NCBI GenBank assembly: GCA_027493875.1
Contig: JAOSJX010000008.1
Span: forward strand, 64,001-128,000
Length of the DNA stretch: 64,000 bases
Direction: 5' to 3'
Origin: Deltaproteobacteria bacterium
GTDB lineage: Bacteria > Lernaellota > Lernaellaia > JACKCT01
The translations under genes were made by a program, and so were the position numbers. The notes under the pieces are model-generated. The model was not told where the DNA came from. It did not search any database and saw only the letters and a program-made list of their open reading frames with translations. Shown in pieces: positions 56,261 through 64,000 of the stretch (positions within the stretch are counted from its first letter, which is position 1; every line of letters begins with the position of its first letter).

Positions 56261-57937
56261 CCGGCTCCGGGTGCAGATCCAGCGCGAGGCGGTAGAAACC
56301 GAGCGCGGCGGATTCGTTACCCATTTTCATATGGCAATCGCCCACGTGCTCCGCGACCACCGCCTCGTCCGGCACCAGGCGAAAGCCCTTCTCCAACCAG
56401 ACAAGCGCTTCCTTGTATTTGGCCCGCTTGTAAAGGAGCCAGCCGTAGCTGTCGGCGATGTACCCGTCGTTCGGACGCAGGTCCACCGCCCGCTTCAGCA
56501 AATCCTCCGCGCGGTCGAGGTCGACGTCCTTCTCGGCCAGCGTGTAGCCGATGAAATTGAGCGCGTCGGCGTTGTCCGGGTCCTTGTCGAGAACGCCCTC
56601 CATGAGTTCCACGCCTTCTTCCCATCGGCCCGCGCGCTCAAGAATATTCGCGAGCGTGTAGGGCATCGCGTCGTCGTTGGGCAGAAGATCCATCGCCTTG
56701 CGCATCATGCGCACGGCCTCGTCCACCTTACCCTGGTCGGAGACCACCAGCGCCAGCGTCCGCATGAGGTAAGGGTCGTCCGGGTGAACCTTGAGCGCGC
56801 TGCGCAAATGTTCCGCCGCCTCGTCCAGCCGGCCGATGCGCCGGAGCAAGCCGCCCCGCGCCGCCAGCGCGTCGCCGTACAGGGGATGATCGCTCGGAAT
56901 GCGCGCGTACGTGCGCAGCGCCTCATCGACGCGGTTGAGCCGCGTCAGGCACACGCCCTTGAAATACAGCGCCTGCCCGTTTTTCGCGTCCGCGGCGAGT
57001 ACCAGATCGAACTCGTTCACCGCCTCGTCGAACCGGCCCTGCTGGTAGAGAATCAAGCCGCGGTTCACGCGCACGTCCGATTCGTCGAAATCGAACAGAC
57101 GCAGTTTTTCGTTCTCCCGCTGGGCGTCCTCCAAATGGCTGCCGCGCAGGTGCATCTGCACGAGGTGGGACCGTAGCCGCGTGTTGTCCGGGTTGATGTC
57201 GAGCGCGCGTTCGTAGTGCTCGATCGCCGTGGTGTCCGCGCCGCCGATTTCCGCGCAGTAACCGAGCGCCAGTTCGGCCAGCTCGAATTGGGGCTCGGCG
57301 CGCACCGCTTCGTCGAGATACGGCTCGGCGGCGTCGCAACGATCGTCCAGGAGCTCGATGCGCGCGCGTTCGAAATGGCCCATCGGCGCGTCGGGGTGGC
57401 GGCGGATGTAATCGTCGAGCAGCGTGCGCGCGTCGTGGAACTCTTTTTTCAGGATGAGCAGGCGCGAAAGAAGAAGCGGAACGTCTTCGTGGTCCGGGTC
57501 GCGCGCGAGGATTTCGCGGTAGACGCGGATCGCGTCGTTCAGGCGGCCCTGCGCGGCGTAGAGACCGGAGAGCAGCACCGCGTTGTCCACGTTCGCCGGC
57601 GCGAGGGCGTAGGCGCGGCTCGCGTTGAAGATGGCTTGGTCGAGGTTGCCGTCCTTCACCCACAGCGCCGCCAGCGTGCGGTGGATGTCCGCGTTGTCCG
57701 GGTCGAGCTTGGCGAGCCGGAAATACGCCTCGCGCGCGCGGTCGAAATCGCCGCGCATCGCCGCGTCTTCCGCCACGATGAGCAGATAGAAATACTCGGA
57801 GCGCGCCTCGATGTCCTGGGCGGACGCCAGGGCGCGCGCCTGGCTCTCGGAGACGCCCGTCACGCCCGGTTTCGCGCACCCGGCGGCAACTAAAGTGCGG
57901 CCCCGGCGGCCGCCAATATTTTCCACATATTCTTCAT
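56217..57937 (-). CDS. TPR-repeat lipoprotein (N-terminal frameshift)
   Basis: At least thirteen TPR units are visible, such as AREAYFRLAKLDPDNADIHR, AIRVYREILARDPDHEDVPL and AIEHYERALDINPDNTRLRS, and the C-terminus ends EKKVEDID. The start is hidden by a T-run: from ATG 57937 the peptide MKNMWKILAAAGAAL is followed, after adding one T near 57893, by LVAAGC, a perfect lipobox. The alternative open start at 57968 lacks a signal. The protein, about 570 residues, should be an outer-membrane or periplasmic scaffold; the LolB-like gene overlaps its end. Confidence 0.8.
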
Positions 57938-58035
57938 CGTCCGTTGCTCGGTTGCAGGCGTAGCCCACAACCCCCGCGCCGTCAAGTTATGACACGCTTC
58001 GCGTCGCGAAGTTGCGCGCCCACGAATAATTTCCG

Positions 58036-58479
58036 TTACGGTCGTTTATAAAAAAGAAGCGAAACGATTTTCCATTCGCCGTCCGCGGTTTTCACGAGCG
58101 TGAAGCGGTCGATGCCGCGCTCCACGTGATCCTTCTTATCCAACTCCCAAAACGCCTCCACCGACGCCGCGTGCTCGTCCGCCAAAACCTTGTATTCCAG
58201 CATCCTCTCGGTCAGCCGCGAACCCGGCCGGCGCTGCACCGACGCCTGTCCGCGCACGAAATCGTCGACGTTCTTCTCCGCTCGGACGACGCCGTCCTTC
58301 ACGAACGAGATCACCGCGTCGTCGTGGAAGTGCGCGCGGTAGGCTCTCATATCGCCCGCGGACCAGCTTGAAAAATACGACGTGAGAAACGCTTCGATAT
58401 CCTTGTCCCGTTCCGCCGCCGGCTTCGAGCACGCCGCCGCGGCCAGGAGAAGAACGAGCACGATCGCCGCGCGTCTCAC
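58036..58479 (-). CDS. NTF2/SnoaL-like lipoprotein
   Basis: A lipoprotein signal (MRRAAIVLVLLLAAAACSKP, lipobox AAAC) is followed by an NTF2-like fold of about 120 residues: DKDIEAFLTSYFSSWSAGDM, YRAHFHDDAVISFVKDGV and EAFWELDKKDHVERGIDRFT, ending WKIVSLLFYKRP. NTF2-like proteins bind small ligands or act as enzymes; here only the fold is indicated. Its start overlaps the stop of the upstream membrane/spermidine-synthase-like gene by 4 bases (ATGA), so the two are coupled. Confidence 0.75.
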   Translation of the reverse strand: MRRAAIVLVLLLAAAACSKPAAERDKDIEAFLTSYFSSWSAGDMRAYRAHFHDDAVISFVKDGVVRAEKNVDDFVRGQASVQRRPGSRLTERMLEYKVLADEHAASVEAFWELDKKDHVERGIDRFTLVKTADGEWKIVSLLFYKRP

Positions 58480-60062
58480 GGCTGCCCCAGGCTGCGCGCG
58501 ATGAAGTATTCCACCGGATTTTTGCGGTCCGTCAGGACCGTTCCGTGCACCGCCTCGTCCGTTCGCGGGTGGTACGGCCCGCGGATGAGCGACGCGACGC
58601 GCGCCGCCGCCTCGCCCAAGAGCTCGTCGGCCTCTTTCGGCGCCGCGTTGCTCGCCACGATCACGATGTTCTGCACGTTCGCCGGCCGGAAAAATCGAGG
58701 GGATAAACCGTCACGTGCTCGAAAATCTCGCCGAGCGTCAGATACAGCGACTGAAAAAGCGCGGCGTATTTTCCCTCGACGCCGCTGATCGCGTTCATGA
58801 TGAACACGCCGCCGGGGTTCAACCGCCGCTCCACGAGCGTAAAAAATTCCTTCGTCACCAGATGCGGCGGAATCGCGCGGATGCCGTTGTACGCGTCGCC
58901 GAAGATGAAATCATAAGTCGCGTCGGTGTGCGCGAGATAACGCCGCGCGTCCTGCGCAAAGGTCCGAATGCCGGGATATTGGTCGAGCCGAAAGTACCGC
59001 CGCCCGACCTCGATCACTTCCGGGTCGATCTCCACCACGTCCACCGCCGCGTCCGGATACGCGTCGCTGACCGCTTCCGGCATCCCGAACGCCCCGCCCC
59101 CGATAAACAGCGCCGTGCCGACCGGTTCGTTGTACAGCCGCGCGATCTCCCAATACCGCTGATATACCACCGGCAGCGCCCGCGAACGCACGAACTGCGC
59201 CCCCTCGACGGTCGTATCCAAGTAAAGATGCCGCACCTGATCTCCGCGCACAGGTCGCTCGCGCACGCGGATGCGGTGATAGAACGTGATGTCCTGAAAC
59301 AGCGTGCCCGGCGGCGTCTCTTCCACGTAACCGTACGTCAATCCGGGCACGATCACGGCCAGCGCGCACGCCGCCGCAACCGCGGCCGTTTTCGTGCCCG
59401 CGCGCGAAACGAAAAGGATATAGCCCGCGGCGGCCAGCGCCGCCTGAAGCGCCGCCACGATGAAAAACAGAAGCCCGAGATCAACCAGCGGAATAAGCAC
59501 GAATCCCGCCGCGAACGTTCCGCTCACGCTGCCGAGCGTGGACAGCATCCCGATCGTCCCCGCCGACACGCCGATCTTCCGGTCGCCGTAAATCAAACTC
59601 AAAAAGACGCACCGTAAACGGCGATACCGCCGCCAGCAGACACCCCGGCAGTGCGAACAGGCCGAGGCTGGCCACGATCGGCCCGGCCACAACGCCGGCG
59701 GGTTCCACGGATTTTTCGAGCAGGCGGTACGCGACGGGGATCAGTCCCGTGGACGCGGCGCCGCCGAGCAACAGATAAACCAACGGGCTCCACGCCGGCT
59801 TCCGGTCCGCGATCGATCCGCCCACGTAGTATCCCACGGCGATGGCCACCAGAATCACGCCGATGAGGCCCGTCCAGGTATACAAGCTGTTGCCGAACCA
59901 GGGCGCCAGAAGGCGGTTCCCCGCCAGCTCGACGATCATGATCGACGCGCCCGAGCAAAAGGCCGCCAGAAAAAGATAGATCCGGTGCCCCGCGCCGAGC
60001 GCCGCGCGTTCCGCCGGGGCTGAGACGCCTCGTTTGGGCGATGATTTCGCGGATTTAGCCAT
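58476..60062 (-). CDS. Membrane transporter-like/spermidine synthase-like fusion (frameshifted)
   Basis: From ATG 60062 the N-terminal half has hydrophobic helices (YLFLAAFCSGASIMIVELAG, TGLIGVILVAIAVGYYVGGS), then after a break near 59600 more helices (VSGTFAAGFVLIPLVDLGLL). The C-terminal half is spermidine-synthase-like: TALFIGGGAFGMPEAVSDAY, VDVVEIDPEVIEVGRRYFRL, DARRYLAHTDATYDFIFGDA and NPGGVFIMNAISG. The last break near 58700 joins PLDFSGRANVQNIVIVASNA to 58476. Such fused MFS/spermidine-synthase-like proteins are common; polyamine synthesis is not proven. The 166-nt hairpin candidate begins 25 bases upstream. Confidence 0.8.
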
Positions 60063-60086
60063 ACGTCTCCAAGTCCGCGCCGAAGC

Positions 60087-60252
60087 TAGGAACCTGTAGG
60101 GCATAGATGGTCGAGCCGGTGAGTGCCTGGGCGTCGAGGTCAAGGAACGAAGGAGCGGAAATACCGGAACGTATTTTAAGCCTTCGTGACGCAGAGATCG
60201 GCGTCCAGGCGCTCATCCGGCGACGTGCCGGTCTATGTCCTATAGGTTCCTA
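60087..60252 (+). ncRNA. 166-nt extended hairpin, candidate plus-strand structured RNA
   Basis: Outer arms 60087-60107 and 60232-60252 pair over 21 positions: 19 Watson-Crick and 2 G-U. A middle stem, 60115-60137 with 60198-60221, pairs over 23 positions with one bulged base and three G-U pairs and no true mismatch. An inner stem CGAAGG (60148-60153) pairs with CCTTCG (60181-60186), and an apical AAATAC/GTATTT stem closes on loop CGGAAC (60159-60176). All five non-Watson-Crick positions are G-U when read on the plus strand and would be C-A on the minus strand, which argues for a plus-strand RNA. The 373 bases from 60063 to 60435 contain no gene. Confidence 0.65.
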
Positions 60253-60435
60253 CCACTCCTCCCCGTGATCCGTAAATAACCGACATGCGGCCTCGATTGC
60301 GCTGAGGCAGCCCTTTATAACGGTGATGGAGGAAAAATTAATGCTTGATTCCCTAAAATCCGTAAATTGTAGTCAATTCCCCCACAAATTATTTCTTGAC
60401 TTCGCAAATGGAGCATATTATATGTGGGGAGATTA

Positions 60436-62757
60436 ATGACTGATAGGTGCTTTATGCGCCGCAACCTGACAAAGCTCCCGCTTTTAACGGTCGCGGCGCT
60501 TTGCCTTTTGGCCTTTGGAGCGATCACGGGTTGCTCATGCGGAAACGGCGATACCGATGAATCCGGCGGCGCGGGAGACCTGGACGACGATACATCGCCG
60601 GGTGACGACGATACTTCGTCCGATAACCCCGCCGACGACGATGACGACGCCGACGACGATGATGATGACGCGGAGGACCCCAGGTGTTCCCGCGGTTTCG
60701 TCACGCCGGACGGCGGATGCATCATTCAACTGGCCGGCGGAAAGCCGGGGCACGACGGCGTCGCCGTCAAGGTCGGTCCGGACGGCACCGAATATATCGC
60801 CGTCGCCAAGGGCCGGGAAATCGTCGTTTACTCCAAGCCGCCGGCCTCCAGCGGCCAGTCGCCGGGCGACGATGTTTATCCGCCGATGTTCTGGGAGACC
60901 GGTAGTGGTTGGCACGCGGAGATTATCGATCATCTGGGCTCCGCCCCGGCCCTCGCCTTGGACGGCGAGGGAAATCTCCACCTCGCCTATACGGACCTCT
61001 ACACGCCCGGCGTAACGTACGCGACGAACGCCTCGGGGACGTGGACGGCCGAGGTGGTGGAATCGCTGGCGGGAAACCAAACACTCCACGAGAATAAACT
61101 TGCCGCGATCGCCGTGGACGGGAACGGCTTCGCGCACGTGGCGTACACCGCCGGGCGGACGGACGGCCAGGATTCGGTCCGTTACGCGACGAACCGGAGC
61201 GGAACCTGGGTAGCCGAGCGCGCGGCTTTTCTCGGCGAGGGATGGGCGATCTCCATGTCCGTGGCCGTCGATTCGGAAAGCCAAGCCTACATCGGCTTCA
61301 ATTGGGGGGTGGAGCACTATGACTACAAGAATTTCTTCGGGATGGTCTCGACGAACCGGGACGGTTGGTGGCGCCCGCTTCGGACGATTCCGTTCAGTAT
61401 CGGATTGAGCGTCGCGGTCGATGCGTGGGACGGCGCGCACGCCTCGTGGGACCTGTGGCCGGTGGGGATTCAATACGCGGACGAACGAGACGGCGGCTGG
61501 TGGCAGGCCGAGACCTTGGGCACGTATCAATACGACGGCGGAGCGTACCCGTCGCTGGCCATCGACGACGAGGGAACCGCGTTTATCGCGTATCTCAAAG
61601 ACGTTTGGGGGATCAATTACGCGACGAACGAGAGCGGGACGTGGCTGATCGAGACCTTGCCGGGCGCAAATGCGTACCGCACTTTGTCGCTGGCCTTGTC
61701 CCCGTCGGGCGCGCCGCGGATCGCGTTTCTCGACGACGACGACCGTCTCTCCCTGGCACGGCGCAAAGGGGAAACGTGGTCCTACGAACGCGTCGACCCG
61801 GACTTTGCCGGCGGCGGCGCCTTCAATTCCGCCGTGGCCGCCGGTGCGCAGGGAGTAGCTTACGTTTTACGTCGACAATATGGGACGGGAATCGTTTTCG
61901 AGAAAATCGTGGATAGCGTCGTCAAGGAAAGAACAATCGTCAATACGGAATGGGAGAATTTCGATATATCGAAACAGGCGATCGCTCTCAAAAACGGCGC
62001 TATTCATGCCGCATTGGCCGATCTGGAAAACAACGAAATATTGTACGGCGTTCGACAACGCGGAACGTGGGAATGGAGACCGATCGCCGTAACGGATTCC
62101 TTGCGTCAAGTTTTTCTGGCGGTCGATTCGGAAGGCGTCGCGCGCTTTTTTTATGAAAACACGGATCACCTGCTTAAATATTTGACGTCCCGCGATTTTG
62201 ACACTCACGAGACGATTGGTCCCGGCGATCTCGATCGGGACGCGGCGATTTGTATTGACACACATATTAACGTGCACGTCGCTTACTCAAAAAACGAATC
62301 CGCGCTCTATCACGTTTCCGATGAATCCGGCACGTGGGCGGACGAAGCCGTTTATCCCGGCGGGGACAACGGACATCTTTCGATAGCCTGTACCGACGCC
62401 GGAGAAATTTATATCGGATGGATGGAGCACGAAATAACCCATGCATCAAACATCATGTTCGCTCGCCGCTCGGAAGCGGGCCTATGGAAATATGAAATTG
62501 TGCACCCGGATCATTTTGAGAATCTGAACACTTCGGACACGTGCGTTTTTGAAAACGCCGACGGTGTTCCGGAAATCGTATTCACTTCGGAATTGAATGA
62601 AACGGACAATGTTCTACGAACCGCGCGCTTGGAAGGCTCGGCGTGGAATTATCGGGTGCTCGACACGATGGGATACCGCGCGAAATGTTCGTTCAACGGT
62701 TCCGAGGTTCACGTTGTCTACGATTCGACGGCTCTAGGTTACGGGGTGTTCCCGTAA
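60436..62757 (+). CDS. Asp-rich beta-propeller-like surface lipoprotein
   Basis: A signal peptide (LTVAALCLLAFGAITGC, lipobox ITGC) is followed by SCGNGDTDE and about 45 residues rich in Asp, then a large domain of about 680 residues with repeats of the type PSLAIDDEGTAFIAYLKD, INYATNESGTWLIETLPG and GLSVAVDAWDGAHASWDLW. These resemble beta-propeller blades with a recurring YATN-SGTW strand. Extracellular binding role is inferred. ATG 60436 follows GGGGAG; ATG 60454, after AGGTG, gives a neater signal peptide. There are no frame breaks. A possible -35 TTGACT lies at 60396. Confidence 0.75.
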   Translation: MTDRCFMRRNLTKLPLLTVAALCLLAFGAITGCSCGNGDTDESGGAGDLDDDTSPGDDDTSSDNPADDDDDADDDDDDAEDPRCSRGFVTPDGGCIIQLAGGKPGHDGVAVKVGPDGTEYIAVAKGREIVVYSKPPASSGQSPGDDVYPPMFWETGSGWHAEIIDHLGSAPALALDGEGNLHLAYTDLYTPGVTYATNASGTWTAEVVESLAGNQTLHENKLAAIAVDGNGFAHVAYTAGRTDGQDSVRYATNRSGTWVAERAAFLGEGWAISMSVAVDSESQAYIGFNWGVEHYDYKNFFGMVSTNRDGWWRPLRTIPFSIGLSVAVDAWDGAHASWDLWPVGIQYADERDGGWWQAETLGTYQYDGGAYPSLAIDDEGTAFIAYLKDVWGINYATNESGTWLIETLPGANAYRTLSLALSPSGAPRIAFLDDDDRLSLARRKGETWSYERVDPDFAGGGAFNSAVAAGAQGVAYVLRRQYGTGIVFEKIVDSVVKERTIVNTEWENFDISKQAIALKNGAIHAALADLENNEILYGVRQRGTWEWRPIAVTDSLRQVFLAVDSEGVARFFYENTDHLLKYLTSRDFDTHETIGPGDLDRDAAICIDTHINVHVAYSKNESALYHVSDESGTWADEAVYPGGDNGHLSIACTDAGEIYIGWMEHEITHASNIMFARRSEAGLWKYEIVHPDHFENLNTSDTCVFENADGVPEIVFTSELNETDNVLRTARLEGSAWNYRVLDTMGYRAKCSFNGSEVHVVYDSTALGYGVFP

Positions 62758-62806
62758 ATCTTTGATCGGCGCGAAGTAAACATTCCAAAAATCGAGAGGT
62801 GATGCG

Positions 62807-63475
62807 ATGGAGAGGTGTATCCGATACGCGTGTGTGCTGGTCTGCCTGCTGTTGGGCTCGTCCGTAGCGTATGCAACGACGGACTCCGATCCGCCGGCGA
62901 ATTGGGACATGGCCTATCTCACGGAGGACGACGAGCTGTGCCCGCCCGGCGAGGAATGCGGTTCGCCGGATTGGCAAATTGTATGGCAAGGCGAATTTGA
63001 GTTTCCAAGGTATCACGACATTAGGTTCGAAGGAGTTTACTGGGAAATAGGGGACAGTCACCTATTATTAGAGTGCAAATATAGATCTCTTTCACTAATG
63101 ATTTAGTACGACGCAGAGGAGGAAGAGATATTGCCGATCGGCTGCGCGTACGCCGAACTCGACGTGGGCGGCGAGGTTCACTACAACGCGCCGGACGCGC
63201 CGTATTCGTTCTGGCCGACGCTGGCCCGCGATACGGAGGAACCGGACATCGCGGGGACGGGAACCTATCCGCTGCTCGTGTGGGGTGGGGGTGAGTCGTC
63301 GCTGACGGCGTTCAACGTCGATCCGGGCGAGGTGACGTTCACGATCTCCGTGAACGGGGAAGAGTTGGAACTGGTCGTGCCGGACGTGTGCGCGGACGGC
63401 TACGTCACGACGTACGCGACGTTCTATTCCTCCACATACATCGCCAACCCCACGCACGAAAACTGCACGTATTGA
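62807..63475 (+). pseudogene. Secreted hypothetical protein interrupted by an in-frame TAG
   Basis: ATG 62807 opens a signal peptide (YACVLVCLLLGSSVAYA) and a mature part TTDSDPPANWDMAYLTEDDE. The frame then runs through an AT-rich stretch (63000-63115) that contains a REP-like palindrome and stops at a TAG (63104-63106). The same frame continues directly with YDAEEEEILPIGCAYAELDV through TFTISVNGEELELVVPDVCA to 63475. So one gene of about 220 codons was probably split by a short insertion. Family unknown. Readthrough or a base error are alternatives. Confidence 0.6.
63046..63066. repeat. REP-like palindrome within an interrupted gene
   Basis: The arms AATAGG and CCTATT and the inner GAC and GTC pair around a single A, with one mismatch between. 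The central GGGGACAGTCACCTATT resembles a short palindromic repeat often seen in deltaproteobacterial genomes and linked to Y1 (RAYT) transposases (recalled, not searched). It lies in the AT-rich insert of the gene at 62807-63475. Confidence 0.5.
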
Positions 63476-63481
63476 CCACGG

Positions 63482-63515
63482 GCCTTCCGGCGCGGCGTGA
63501 ACCGCGCCGGAAGGC
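63482..63515. terminator. Strong hairpin after the interrupted gene
   Basis: A perfect 14-bp stem (GCCTTCCGGCGCGG and its complement) closes a 6-base CGTGAA loop seven bases after the stop at 63475. There is no T-tract, so it may be a Rho-assisted terminator or RNA-stabilising structure, not a classical intrinsic terminator. Confidence 0.5.
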
Positions 63516-63653
63516 ACGGCGTGACGAACGACAAAACCTTTCCGGCCCGCGGTTATCTTCGCGAAGATCGCCGAACGGATGCCGTCTTGCCTCAATTCCC
63601 ATAAAGGCCGATGATGGGCGCCTTCCAGAATAACGAGGCACGGGGATCGGTAC

Positions 63654-63818
63654 GTGAGCGAATCGGGCACGGAAAAAAACTTCGAGTTGCTGGAGGGGCA
63701 GGTCGCGCTGCGTTACGACCTGGTGCGGAAAAAGATCGACCGCTATTTCCAGCGCGTCGAAAAGGCGTTGAATAAAGGCCAAAAATTGCCCTCGCCGGAC
63801 GAGCCGGACGAGGAATGA
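63654..63818 (+). CDS. Small acidic/helical hypothetical protein
   Basis: A 54-codon frame from GTG 63654 reads MSESGTEKNFELLEGQVALR, then YDLVRKKIDRYFQRVEKALN and ends PSPDEPDEE. It has a helical, charged centre and an acidic tail. CGGGGATCGG upstream may serve as ribosome site. It is 24 bases ahead of the Ser/Thr kinase gene in the same direction, and codon use is like that of its neighbours, which supports coding. No family known. Confidence 0.5.
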   Translation: MSESGTEKNFELLEGQVALRYDLVRKKIDRYFQRVEKALNKGQKLPSPDEPDEE

Positions 63819-63842
63819 ACCGGCCTGACGGGCACGCGGCCA

Positions 63843-64000
63843 ATGTTTGATATCGGCGAAACGATCGAAAACAGATACCGCGTCTTCGACCGGAAACGCG
63901 GCGGCATGGGCCTCGTCTTCCTGTGCGAAGACCTCGGTACGCGGCGGGACGGCCGCCCCGTCCGCGTCGCGGCCAAGACGCTCCTACCCGAACTGCACAA
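63843..64000 (+). CDS. Ser/Thr protein kinase (N-terminal part, runs off window)
   Basis: From ATG 63843 the frame gives MFDIGETIENRYRVFDRKRG followed by GMGLVFLCEDLGTRRDG and RVAAKTLLPELH. The motifs IGETIENRYRV, the Gly-rich loop (RGGMGLVF) and the VAAKTL strand with the ATP-binding Lys are those of the N-lobe of bacterial Hanks-type Ser/Thr kinases. The rest lies beyond the window. Confidence 0.75.
   Translation, partial: MFDIGETIENRYRVFDRKRGGMGLVFLCEDLGTRRDGRPVRVAAKTLLPELH

Noticed and set aside
63104..63106. TAG in the gene at 62807-63475 as a recoded (pyrrolysine) codon
   Set aside because: No pyrrolysine genes or downstream element are seen, and an AT-rich insert with a REP-like palindrome directly before it gives a simpler explanation.
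1..64000. CRISPR arrays, rRNA and tRNA genes, prophage
   Set aside because: No regularly spaced repeats, no rRNA-like sequence, no recognisable T-loop/anticodon patterns, and no capsid, terminase or integrase genes were seen on reading both strands; a covariance search could still find a tRNA.

Overview
The window is about 64 kb of GC-rich bacterial chromosome, probably from an uncultured, Gram-negative, deltaproteobacterium-like lineage. The reasons are many lipoproteins with lipobox signals, TPR and PKD proteins, a type II secretion/type IV pilus-like MshEN protein, and repeated surface proteins with long aspartate tracts next to cysteines. The placement is an inference. No rRNA, tRNA, CRISPR array or phage genes were seen. 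About twenty-five genes are interrupted by frame breaks. Several of these sit in homopolymer runs and rejoin perfectly when one base is added or removed (for example the C-terminal FCIGK of MnmE). Most breaks therefore look like consensus indel errors, not real pseudogenes, and coordinates here span the whole reconstructed gene.

Layout. 0-10 kb: a Tat-exported DUF3108-like protein, a secreted ankyrin protein, galactokinase, an alpha/alpha-toroid protein, a HEPN/MNT toxin-antitoxin pair, a radical SAM protein, and a minus-strand run of two-CW protein, pckA and mnmE. 10-16 kb: a secreted glycoside-hydrolase-like protein, an Asp-rich lipoprotein, a radical SAM/SPASM-like protein, and an AbiEi/AbiEii pair with a perfect palindromic operator. 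16-19 kb: a compact sulfur-carrier cysteine operon (JAMM protease, CysO-like carrier, rhodanese-MoeB fusion, CysM-like synthase). 19-24 kb: an SNase-like membrane protein, nucleoside kinase, MT-A70 methylase and a Ycf46-like AAA ATPase. 24-34 kb: two GT-C-like membrane glycosyltransferases, an SGNH hydrolase, Asp-rich surface proteins, a methyltransferase and a hybrid histidine kinase.

34-49 kb: two low-GC cassettes, each flanked by direct repeats that copy the 3' end of the neighbouring gene (a metzincin protease and a phosphodiesterase); a BtuCD/FecCD importer pair; a translationally coupled radical SAM / Wzt-like ATPase / radical SAM operon; a HigBA-like module with its promoter-operator; and a sigma-region-4-like protein, TPR protein, ndk and cysK. 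50-64 kb: an epimerase preceded by two DnaA boxes, a PKD metalloprotease with an Asp-rich Gly-Cys tail, an orphan OppD-type ATPase, an MshEN protein, several lipoproteins, a membrane/spermidine-synthase-like fusion, a 166-nt hairpin RNA candidate, a beta-propeller-like lipoprotein and the start of a Ser/Thr kinase.

Most notable: (1) the plus-strand 166-nt hairpin at 60087-60252, whose non-Watson-Crick positions are all G-U on one strand; (2) the nested multi-hairpin element at 33989-34205; (3) the two 3'-end-duplication cassettes; (4) surface proteins with an Asp tract after an N-terminal lipobox Cys or before a C-terminal Gly-Cys tail; (5) the CysO operon whose carrier ends Gly-Gly-Arg.
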